This document shows positions 1-6,476 of a stretch of DNA of 53,131 bases, one piece after another. Position 1 is the first letter of the stretch; the number at the start of each line of letters is the position of its first letter. A program made the translations under genes and the position numbers. The notes beneath the pieces were generated by a model that searched no databases, was not told the origin of the DNA, and was given only the letters and a program-made list of their open reading frames with translations. Where the stretch lies: assembly GCF_002933855.1 (NCBI RefSeq), contig NZ_BFAQ01000001.1, positions 1 to 53,131 on the forward strand. The letters are read 5' to 3'. Source of the DNA: Vibrio penaeicida (GTDB lineage Bacteria > Pseudomonadota > Gammaproteobacteria > Enterobacterales > Vibrionaceae).

Positions 1-1
1 A

Positions 2-100
2 TTAAAAGACCGAATATTATTAATTTTACTTTCTTTAGTTCTCCCTGTTTTTGGGAGTATAGTCTGCTACTTTATTTTAAAAAATAGAATTAGCGAATAG
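2..100 (+). CDS. C-terminal end of an unidentified membrane protein (5' part outside window)
   Basis: Frame 2 is open from the window edge to a TAG at 98-100 and gives 32 residues. They form one hydrophobic stretch (LLILLSLVLPVFGSIVCYFIL) followed by a short charged tail KNRISE, as at the end of a transmembrane protein. About 130 bp of non-coding DNA separate it from the next gene on the same strand. The family cannot be named from this fragment, and the short open frame could be chance in AT-rich DNA. Confidence 0.45.
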   Translation, partial: LKDRILLILLSLVLPVFGSIVCYFILKNRISE

Positions 101-233
101 GAAAAAACACGAAATAATTTTGAGGATAATTCCAAATGAGATTGGAATGTAAAAATAAAAGGGACAAACTCTTTTAGAGAAGTCTTGAAGTGGAGCGATT
201 GTTTTATATTGAGTTCTTAAACAAGGAGTTTAC

Positions 234-1007
234 GTGAACAAAATACTGATTATTTTAGGTTTGCTAATTTTAAGTCTTCCAACTTGGGCAGTAGAGTTAA
301 CTAACTATGAAGCTTTAAATGGAAAAGTGTCCATTTTAGCACCCAAGAGCTTTGTCCAGCTTTCGGATGAGCTGATTGAAATTAAGTACCCTTCCAAGAA
401 TAAGCCTATAGAAGTGCTCGGTGATGAAACTGCGAGCGTTACGTTGGCTTTTCACTATACAGATAAGCCATTAAAACCTTCTCAGATCATAAAGGCGCAT
501 AAATTTTTATCAGCATCGTTTAGAAAAAACTATCCAGAAGCAACATGGATAAGAGATGAAGTAATAGAGAAAAATGGTCAAAAATTCATGGTGATGGAGC
601 TAATAACGCCCACTATAGATACTAAAGTTCACAATATAATATATGGCACTTCAGTCAATGAGCGATATTTGACAGTTAACTTTAATACAACCGTTGAATT
701 ATCTAAGAAGTGGTTATCTATCGGTAAGAAAATTATGGAATCGCTGTCTGTTTCAAGGTTTTCCTATGACTTACAGTCTGAATATGATCGCCTTTTAAAA
801 GTAGATGAGTTGGAACAATATCAGAAATTTCTAAGCATAAACATAAAGAATAGATACACAAATGCGATTATCTATTATCGTGACAAGGCCGCTCTAAATG
901 AAGCTAAACGTATTGGGACAGTTAAGGCATTTGACAATTTCATAGCTGCTTACCCTAATAGTGATTGGTTGGAACAAGCAAAATATTTCAAAAATCAAGC
1001 TAAATAG
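234..1007 (+). CDS. secreted protein with PsbP-like N-terminal domain and TPR-like C-terminus
   Basis: Start is GTG with AAGGAG at 223-228, which puts a signal peptide (MNKILIILGLLILSLPTWA) at the N-terminus, so the product is exported. Residues about 25-170 look like the compact beta-rich PsbP/DUF1795-type fold (pattern recognition, not searched). The C-terminal 80 residues are helical and end in a TPR/YbgF-like pattern, FIAAYPNSDWLEQAKYF. No catalytic motif is visible. It is the first complete gene of the secreted-protein region and is separated by 119 bp from the small-protein array. Function unknown. Confidence 0.75.
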   Translation: MNKILIILGLLILSLPTWAVELTNYEALNGKVSILAPKSFVQLSDELIEIKYPSKNKPIEVLGDETASVTLAFHYTDKPLKPSQIIKAHKFLSASFRKNYPEATWIRDEVIEKNGQKFMVMELITPTIDTKVHNIIYGTSVNERYLTVNFNTTVELSKKWLSIGKKIMESLSVSRFSYDLQSEYDRLLKVDELEQYQKFLSINIKNRYTNAIIYYRDKAALNEAKRIGTVKAFDNFIAAYPNSDWLEQAKYFKNQAK

Positions 1008-1126
1008 AGATGTACATAGGAAAAATAGTTAAAAGTACTGGTGAGATATTTATATTTGGGAAAAATTTGATAGCTTAATCGAATTCTTCCAATAGATTGA
1101 AATTGGTATTGTAAAAAGGAAAACCT

Positions 1127-1450
1127 GTGAAGAAGTTATTTGTTTTATTGGCTGTCATGTCGTCATTCAGCGCGTCAGCCTCCGACAATTTAGTTGGCAA
1201 TGTCTTATATGCTGGAACCTACGGTAACGGGCGACTATTTGTTGCTTTAGACGTGACAATCAATGAACCCGGATGCCATAAAAGCCGATTTGATGTGGCG
1301 CCAGATCACCCCCAAATAGATCGCTGGCTGAGTATCGCACTGTCGGCAAACACTTCAGGTAAGTCTGTTCAAGTGAAGACAAACGGCTGTTATAAAGGCT
1401 TTCCTACTTTAGATAGAACAGAAGCATCTTGGTTTCATAGTAAGTTCTAA
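1127..1450 (+). CDS. small secreted protein SSP1 (first of nine paralogues)
   Basis: GTG start preceded by an A/G-rich AAAAGGA. The 107 aa product has signal peptide MKKLFVLLAVMSSFSASA, leaving about 89 mature residues. It carries the features shared by the nine paralogues in this window: an N-terminal beta-rich half, a central Cys (EPGCHKS), a helix ending LSANTSGK, a strand (SVQVKTNG) and a second Cys (GCYKG). The two Cys probably form a disulfide in the periplasm or outside the cell. It lies directly upstream of the subtilase gene, on the same strand. The family resembles small OB-fold B subunits of the SubB/PltB type by layout only; function unknown. Confidence 0.75.
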   Translation: MKKLFVLLAVMSSFSASASDNLVGNVLYAGTYGNGRLFVALDVTINEPGCHKSRFDVAPDHPQIDRWLSIALSANTSGKSVQVKTNGCYKGFPTLDRTEASWFHSKF

Positions 1451-1610
1451 CATCTTCGTGATTAAACTATTCAGTTTTGAATTTGGTTGAAGTTTTTATC
1501 TATTTTTTAGCTTTTGTGAAATAACTATATTCATTTTGTTGCGCATTATTAAAAGGTGATGTTTAATACGAATAAATGGATTTTTAATTTTATTTCAAAG
1601 GGTTAATAAA

Positions 1611-2876
1611 GTGAAAAAGATTTTATTCCTAGTAACTTCGATATCATTGAGTGCTAACGCAGAGCTTAAAAACATAGACCCAAATATAGCAATTGAAGGG
1701 TCTTACATAGTGGTTTTGAAAGACAGTATACAGCAACGAGAATCCCGTCAGTTGTTCGAATACTCACCTGAATCTGTCGAGGATATAGCAAATAGCTTAA
1801 TTTCTGGTGCTCAAAGTTCGACATCGCGAGCCTATTCAGTAAAAACACAGAATCAAAGTTCATTAAAAGAAACCTATGATGTGGTGCTTAGAGGCTTTCA
1901 TGCTGATTTGAGTAATGCTGAGGCTAAATATATTTCAGAACAACCAAATGTAAAATATGTCGTTCCTGATATTTGGATGGAAGCAACAAACCGAACATAT
2001 GGATTGGACAGAATCAACCAACGTAGCCTGCCTTTAGATGGCTATGCTGGAGAGAATACCTCGGGTAAAGGTGTATCTATTTACGTAATAGATTCAGGAG
2101 TTGACATTTCACACCCCGAGATTGCAGGTAGGGCTAATTACGGTTATGACTTTGTCGATAGGGATACCAATGCAGGCGACTGCGATGGTCATGGTACACA
2201 CGTTGCTGGAACAGCAGCTGGCAGGACTGTAGGTGTAGCTCCTTCCGCAAATATAGTTTCTGTCCGTGTATTGAATTGTTCTGGATCGGGGAGAGGCTCA
2301 GACTCTATATCTGCCTTTGAGTGGGTTGCAAAAAATGCCAAAAAACCAGCGGTTATTAACTTTAGTGTTGGCTGGAAAAGCGGAAGATGGACACCTATTG
2401 AAAATACAATAAATAAAGTTGTTAATTTTCATGGTATTCAAGCTTCAGTATCAGCGGGTAACAGCAATGCTAACGCGTGTGGCTTTTCTCCAGCAGCAGC
2501 GAGTTCACCAATCCGAGTGGGCTCGTCGGATAAGTACGACTACCGTAGCAACTTTTCCAATTTTGGGTCATGTGTCGACATCTTCGCTCCGGGTAGCGGT
2601 ATTTACTCCGCCCAAAATGGTGGTGGTTATATTTACATGAGCGGTACTTCCATGGCTGCTCCTCATGTCGCTGGTGCTGCTGCACTTTACCTAGAAAAAT
2701 TCCCTAATGCTTCTTCAGTGCAAGTTAAAAATACACTCATTAAGTCAGCATCGATAAATAAACTTAAAAACATAGGTAGTGGTTCACCTAATCGACTGCT
2801 TTACTCTGGGGTTGTTCCACCAGAGCCTTTCAAAGAGGTTTGGCTTATTCCTATTATCAATTATTTGATTTTATAA
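1611..2876 (+). CDS. secreted subtilisin-like serine protease (S8, proteinase K type) with I9 propeptide
   Basis: GTG start with AAAGGG at 1597-1602 and a short signal peptide ending SLSANA. Residues about 30-121 match the inhibitor I9 propeptide pattern (SYIVVLKD ... VKYVVPD). The catalytic domain, about 125-400, has Asp161 (VIDSGVD), His194 (DGHGTHVAGT), oxyanion Asn284 (SAGNSNA) and Ser347 (SGTSMAAPHVAG), so it should be an active, self-processing exported protease. After the usual NRLLYSG end there is only a 21-residue tail, VVPPEPFKEVWLIPI and a few hydrophobic residues, with no P/proprotein or PPC domain; the tail may be a remnant or a frame-shifted end. It sits between SSP1 and SSP2-SSP9. 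Unlike SubA of subtilase cytotoxin it has an I9 propeptide. Confidence 0.93.
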   Translation: MKKILFLVTSISLSANAELKNIDPNIAIEGSYIVVLKDSIQQRESRQLFEYSPESVEDIANSLISGAQSSTSRAYSVKTQNQSSLKETYDVVLRGFHADLSNAEAKYISEQPNVKYVVPDIWMEATNRTYGLDRINQRSLPLDGYAGENTSGKGVSIYVIDSGVDISHPEIAGRANYGYDFVDRDTNAGDCDGHGTHVAGTAAGRTVGVAPSANIVSVRVLNCSGSGRGSDSISAFEWVAKNAKKPAVINFSVGWKSGRWTPIENTINKVVNFHGIQASVSAGNSNANACGFSPAAASSPIRVGSSDKYDYRSNFSNFGSCVDIFAPGSGIYSAQNGGGYIYMSGTSMAAPHVAGAAALYLEKFPNASSVQVKNTLIKSASINKLKNIGSGSPNRLLYSGVVPPEPFKEVWLIPIINYLIL

Positions 2877-3165
2877 GTTTTTTAAGGACATTTAAGAGTT
2901 TTAAACGGTGAGTAGAGCATGGGTTGGTATTTTGATCCTAAGTTCGTTATTTAGTAATATTTTGGAAAATTAAGTCATTAAAATTCAGCTGGTTATGATT
3001 TTTCATTTTGTATTCTGACTCCCGTTTTTAGCTTAAAAATAAATCCAGAAATTGATGAGCAAGGTTTCTTTAGTTAGCATGCCTGAAAACAATGATTTTT
3101 ATGGAAAGCCCATGTGGATCAGCCTAAGTAGGTGATGTACACATTCAACGTTATGGAATTTGGTA

Positions 3166-3513
3166 ATGAAAAAAATAGTAGCACTTGCGACAATCTTTCT
3201 TGCATCTAATGCCTATTCGGCGGTAGGTCAGAGAGATAATTTGGTCATCAAAACTTGGCACCCCTCTGCTGGCAGCCGACCACATGTGGTTCAATATAAT
3301 GGGCTAACCCGTGTCTATTTTTCTACAAAAGGCGCTTGGGGTAATGCTAATTGCAGAGATGATTCCGCAGATATTGTGAAAGAAGATACCCACTTAATCT
3401 CTTCTATGCTGGCGGCTTTTATGGCTGGGAAGCGAGTATCCGTAGAGGTTAACGATACCCTTCCTAGAGTCAATGGCGTTTGCAAAATTACAGCTGCTTT
3501 TATTAATAGTTAA
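3166..3513 (+). CDS. small secreted protein SSP2
   Basis: ATG at 3166 is chosen over an in-frame TTG six bases upstream because it gives a clean signal peptide, MKKIVALATIFLASNAYS. The mature part, about 97 aa, has the central Cys (NANCRDD), the helix/turn ISSMLAAFMAGK, the strand RVSVEVND and the second Cys (NGVCKI). It therefore belongs to the same paralogous set as SSP1 and SSP3-SSP9. It stands alone, 289 bp after the subtilase and 102 bp before SSP3, so it may have its own promoter. Function unknown. Confidence 0.75.
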   Translation: MKKIVALATIFLASNAYSAVGQRDNLVIKTWHPSAGSRPHVVQYNGLTRVYFSTKGAWGNANCRDDSADIVKEDTHLISSMLAAFMAGKRVSVEVNDTLPRVNGVCKITAAFINS

Positions 3514-3520
3514 CTTCTCT

Positions 3521-3559
3521 ATACCCAAGTAACCTAGCATCTTGAGGTCACTTGGGTAT
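3521..3559. repeat. long imperfect inverted repeat between SSP2 and SSP3
   Basis: ATACCCAAGT (3521-3530) pairs with ACTTGGGTAT (3550-3559), and AACCT/AGGTC extend the stem with one mismatch, leaving a short loop. It begins 8 bp after the SSP2 stop. It could act as a terminator (few T residues follow) or be a dispersed Vibrio intergenic palindrome; I recall similar TACCCAAGT elements in other vibrios but could not check. Confidence 0.6.
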
Positions 3560-3615
3560 ATCACTTAGATTATATATCTATTTTCTTAAGAACTTTAATT
3601 CTACACGGATCAAGT

Positions 3616-3960
3616 ATGAAAAAATTAACATTTCTATTATCTTTCTTAGCATTTATTACAGTAAGTAGCGTTGCAAATGCTGCCTGTAATAGAGATGAAT
3701 GTTACGGAAAAGGTGTTGAAGTTGTCACGTCAATGATGGTACATGAAGGTGGTGTTTATATTATCCCTCCTGAAAATAGCCGCAATAACTTAGATTGTCG
3801 TCTTGATGGTACTAGTATGACTCTAAATAAAGACCATCCTTATTTTAAAGAAGTTTATTCTACAATTCTAACGGCTATGGCTTCAGGTAATAATTTAATG
3901 GTACGTATAAAGAATGGATCTCAAGGTTGCCAAGTCTCTTATGCTAGGATTTACTATTAA
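3616..3960 (+). CDS. small secreted protein SSP3 (four-Cys subtype)
   Basis: 114 aa with signal peptide MKKLTFLLSFLAFITVSSVANA. Besides the family's central Cys (LDCRLDG) and C-terminal Cys (GCQVS), the mature N-terminus has an extra pair, ACNRDECYGKG, as in SSP8. The shared helix is VYSTILTAMASGN, followed by strand LMVRIKNG. The pair SSP3/SSP8 also share an RIKNG/RTNSD-type strand and a C-terminal V-Y segment, so they form a subgroup inside the array. Followed by a terminator-like hairpin at 4039-4068. Function unknown. Confidence 0.75.
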   Translation: MKKLTFLLSFLAFITVSSVANAACNRDECYGKGVEVVTSMMVHEGGVYIIPPENSRNNLDCRLDGTSMTLNKDHPYFKEVYSTILTAMASGNNLMVRIKNGSQGCQVSYARIYY

Positions 3961-4280
3961 GAAACTGTAAATTACGTGGCGGACATAAATAGCTATTTTT
4001 ATATTTACTTTTTACAACTGATTAAACTTAACTTAATAAAGCTAGCTAATTGGGCTGGCTTTTATTTTTAATAATATACTTCTAATTTTATTGGAACCAA
4101 TATTTAATTTATTGATACTGCATTCAATTACTTTTTACATCCTAAAATCGTCTATTCGCTCTCGTTTTTTAATCAAACCTCCAAACATGAATTGATGGGT
4201 AAACGTCAATTCATTAGCATCTCCGCAAACCTATATATCGTATAGCTGTAACTCATTGAAATGGAAAAGAGAAACTGAAT
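3961..4280. other. 320-bp intergenic region before the SSP4-SSP9 operon
   Basis: Very AT-rich and without a credible gene. It holds a terminator-like hairpin for SSP3 (AAGCTAGC 4039-4046 with GCTGGCTT 4054-4061, then T-rich) and a second hairpin (TGAATTGATG with CGTCAATTCA, about 4188-4213) some 70 bp before SSP4. The latter could be regulatory for the six-gene operon. The promoter itself was not pinned down. Confidence 0.5.
4039..4068 (+). terminator. Rho-independent terminator of SSP3
   Basis: Stem AAGCTAGC / GCTGGCTT (one G-U pair), 7-nt loop, followed by TTTTATTTTTA. Confidence 0.55.
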
Positions 4281-4589
4281 ATGAAAGTAAAAACATTGCT
4301 TACTGCAGCGCTTGCTACCTTCACTGTGTTTGCTCAAGCAGAACAAATACTGGGGTCTAAAACCGTTTTGCGAACCTTCTCGGAAGGTTCTGCTCAAGCG
4401 GGTTTTTATACTAAAGAAGGCCTCCAAGAATGTAAGTGGGGCATTATGTATATAGATTTGTCGACTGAAGCTGGAAAGGCGATGTTCTCTCAAGTACTTA
4501 CGGCAAAAACAGCGGGTTTTAAAATCGTACGTATCGATTATTCAAAGACAGGCGCACTCTGCACAGCCAATGGATTGCACATTCAATAA
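4281..4589 (+). CDS. small secreted protein SSP4 (first gene of the six-gene SSP operon)
   Basis: 102 aa, the shortest of the set, with signal peptide MKVKTLLTAALATFTVFAQA. It keeps the central Cys (LQECKWG), the helix MFSQVLTAKTAG, the strand KIVRIDYS and the second Cys (ALCTANG). ATG start about 8 bp after an A/G-rich stretch (GAAATGGAAAAGAG). SSP5 follows after 29 bp, and no terminator separates them, so SSP4-SSP9 are probably cotranscribed. Function unknown. Confidence 0.75.
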   Translation: MKVKTLLTAALATFTVFAQAEQILGSKTVLRTFSEGSAQAGFYTKEGLQECKWGIMYIDLSTEAGKAMFSQVLTAKTAGFKIVRIDYSKTGALCTANGLHIQ

Positions 4590-4618
4590 CAGGGCGTATT
4601 TAATTCCAAGGAAGAAAA

Positions 4619-4969
4619 ATGAAAGTAATAAAATTTATTTTGTTAAGCGTGATCGTATTGATCCCAAGTTTAAGTTTTGCAGCCGGAGTAACTTCTGATA
4701 AAGGACAAGTCAAGCTGATTAACGTTCAGAGAGAGGGCAACTTTGTACGCGTAGATTTCTCGCAACCCATTAAAAATCCGGGGAATTGTGAAGGAGCGAG
4801 CTTTTACATCGCAGAACTTAGTGATTCATCAGGAAGTAACCGTTTCTATTCAGCGCTTCTCACAGCATATACCTCAAAATCGACAGTGAGCTTCTGGGTT
4901 TCAGGATGTACCAAGAAAAAATATTGGGGACAGACTCGCCCTGCAATTTTTGACATCTACATGTATTAG
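4619..4969 (+). CDS. small secreted protein SSP5
   Basis: 116 aa, ATG after AAGGAAG. Signal peptide MKVIKFILLSVIVLIPSLSFA, then about 95 mature residues beginning AGVTSDKGQVKLI. Family features: central Cys (GNCEGAS), helix RFYSALLTAYTSKS, strand TVSFWVSG, second Cys (GCTKKK) and a final beta-strand-like IFDIYMY. The gap to the SSP6 start is 16 bp. Function unknown. Confidence 0.75.
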   Translation: MKVIKFILLSVIVLIPSLSFAAGVTSDKGQVKLINVQREGNFVRVDFSQPIKNPGNCEGASFYIAELSDSSGSNRFYSALLTAYTSKSTVSFWVSGCTKKKYWGQTRPAIFDIYMY

Positions 4970-4985
4970 TGAACGGTTAGATCTA

Positions 4986-5342
4986 ATGATAAAGAACATC
5001 ACTCTATTTTCTCTGGCTTCGCTTTTATTGTCGTTTCCATCATACGGTAAATGGTTAAGCACCAGCGGCACAATAACATCGTTAACAACGTACGGTCATA
5101 CCAATACGGTGCTCGTGAGCTTAACGGATCAAGGGGCAAATATTACAGAGTGCTCCAACAAAACCACTTTCGCTATTAGCAATTCTTTAGATCCAGAGGC
5201 GCGTTCAAGAATGTATTCCATGCTTCTAGCTGCAAGAGCGTCGGGGAAGGCGGTTACCATTTCTTATAGCGATGTTGGCGGTTGTGAGCCGTGGGATCGC
5301 AATATCAATGTTTACCGAAGAATCACCCGCCTCATTCACTAA
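4986..5342 (+). CDS. small secreted protein SSP6
   Basis: ATG at 4986 is preferred to an in-frame ATG at 4950 that would overlap SSP5, because only the later start places a signal peptide (MIKNITLFSLASLLLSFPSYG) at the N-terminus. The mature protein shows the clearest B-subunit-like pattern: GTITSLTTYG, a run of alternating strand residues, Cys (TECSNK), helix RMYSMLLAARASGKAV, strand TISYSDVGG and Cys (GCEPW). It lies 27 bp before SSP7. Function unknown. Confidence 0.75.
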   Translation: MIKNITLFSLASLLLSFPSYGKWLSTSGTITSLTTYGHTNTVLVSLTDQGANITECSNKTTFAISNSLDPEARSRMYSMLLAARASGKAVTISYSDVGGCEPWDRNINVYRRITRLIH

Positions 5343-5369
5343 TTTTTAAACTCAGTTGGTAAAATATAA

Positions 5370-5714
5370 ATGAAAAAATACATAATTTTGCTCGTGCTTT
5401 TAATGGTATCTACATCCTCTTATGCAAGGTACACCGCCAATTTTCGTGGCGTCATTACAGATGTTCTAACATACCCAGGAAGTACGCTTGTATTGATTAA
5501 AGTGACGAATATGCCCAAGAGTCATCCAAAATGTACATTATTGGACTTTATGGCGATTGATCCGGCTATTTCGTCTGAATCTCGCCAGCTTGTTATGTCT
5601 CGGATTCTTACGGCATACAGCACTAAAGAAACGGTGAATATCGGGTACGACAAAGAAAGCCATTCAGACTCATGCACTGGTGGCGACCGCATGCGCGTGC
5701 ATAGGGTGGGATAA
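5370..5714 (+). CDS. small secreted protein SSP7
   Basis: 114 aa with signal peptide MKKYIILLVLLMVSTSSYA. Mature sequence starts RYTANFRGVITDVLTYPG, with central Cys (HPKCTLL), helix VMSRILTAYSTKETV, strand NIGYDK and second Cys (DSCTGG). Ends basic (MRVHRVG). Only 6 bp separate its stop from the SSP8 start, and AAGTAAGA just before that start overlaps its stop region, so translation is likely coupled. Function unknown. Confidence 0.75.
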   Translation: MKKYIILLVLLMVSTSSYARYTANFRGVITDVLTYPGSTLVLIKVTNMPKSHPKCTLLDFMAIDPAISSESRQLVMSRILTAYSTKETVNIGYDKESHSDSCTGGDRMRVHRVG

Positions 5715-5720
5715 GTAAGA

Positions 5721-6050
5721 ATGAAAACGTTAATTGCAGCTTTATTATTCTCGCTTCTGTCTTTTCAAACATTTGCTGGGTGCAGTGGGCACAGCTGTAC
5801 AGGTGTTAAAGTTAGCCGTCTTTACGTCAATGTAGATGGTAATGCGGCGGTGAGTACATCTGGAAACGAAGCAAATCTAACCTGTGAAGCGGGAAAAAAC
5901 GGGTATATCCATCTAGATCCAGCAAGTAAGAACTACGAAGCAGTGTATTCATTATTGCTTACTGCCCATATTCAAGCACACCCCATTTGGATTCGAACAA
6001 ATTCGGATTCTAGTATGTGTAAAGTGGTTTATGTGGTTTCGGATAAATAA
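5721..6050 (+). CDS. small secreted protein SSP8 (four-Cys subtype)
   Basis: 109 aa, signal peptide MKTLIAALLFSLLSFQTFA. Like SSP3 it has an additional N-terminal Cys pair (GCSGHSCTG) before the family Cys residues (LTCEAG and SSMCKV). The helix is AVYSLLLTAHIQAH, followed by strand PIWIRTNSD. This four-Cys form matches small exported hypothetical proteins I recall as widespread in gammaproteobacteria, with no known role. 13 bp before SSP9. Confidence 0.75.
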   Translation: MKTLIAALLFSLLSFQTFAGCSGHSCTGVKVSRLYVNVDGNAAVSTSGNEANLTCEAGKNGYIHLDPASKNYEAVYSLLLTAHIQAHPIWIRTNSDSSMCKVVYVVSDK

Positions 6051-6063
6051 AGGTAAATAGCTC

Positions 6064-6417
6064 ATGTTAAAGCTTTTCTTCAACCGACAATCGGTACGTA
6101 TTTCTATTTTAGTATTGCTGTCTTTTTCTTGTTTTAAAACGATGGCGGGAAGCTACACAGGCACTTTTCAACCATATTGGTATGGTGGTTCACTGTATAT
6201 CAAACCGCTGTCAGTCGTGAAGACAGATGTTCCTTCCTGTGTGAAAAGACAGTTATTGAGGTTACAAGAATTTGATATATCTGGTGATGTTTTCAAATAC
6301 AAATACTCAATGCTGCTTACCGCTTGGGCAGCAAATAAGTCGATAAAACTTGTTGGAACAAACAAATGTACTAGTGAAGGCGATGAAATTATCTATGTCG
6401 TAAACTACCCACATTAA
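6064..6417 (+). CDS. small secreted protein SSP9 (last gene of operon)
   Basis: 117 aa. The N-terminus is longer and more basic than in the paralogues (MLKLFFNRQSVR) before the hydrophobic core ISILVLLSFSCFKTMA; a start further downstream is not available, so it may be a long signal peptide. Mature part: GSYTGTFQPYWYGG, central Cys (PSCVKRQ), helix KYSMLLTAWAANKSI, Cys (NKCTSEG) and terminal strand IIYVVNYPH. RBS AAAGGT. A strong bidirectional terminator follows at 6430-6457. Function unknown. Confidence 0.72.
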   Translation: MLKLFFNRQSVRISILVLLSFSCFKTMAGSYTGTFQPYWYGGSLYIKPLSVVKTDVPSCVKRQLLRLQEFDISGDVFKYKYSMLLTAWAANKSIKLVGTNKCTSEGDEIIYVVNYPH

Positions 6418-6429
6418 AATATGAAAATA

Positions 6430-6457
6430 ACAAAAGCCAGCACTCGCTGGCTTTTGT
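6430..6457. terminator. bidirectional terminator between SSP9 and prtV
   Basis: Perfect stem ACAAAAGCCAGC / GCTGGCTTTTGT with a 4-nt loop, and T-rich on both strands. It lies between two convergent genes. Confidence 0.9.
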
Positions 6458-6476
6458 TGTTTCTAGGTTATGCCAT

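Noticed and set aside
1611..2876. Calling the subtilase SubA of subtilase cytotoxin
   Set aside because: It has an I9 propeptide and a proteinase K layout that SubA lacks; only the neighbourhood suggests a toxin.
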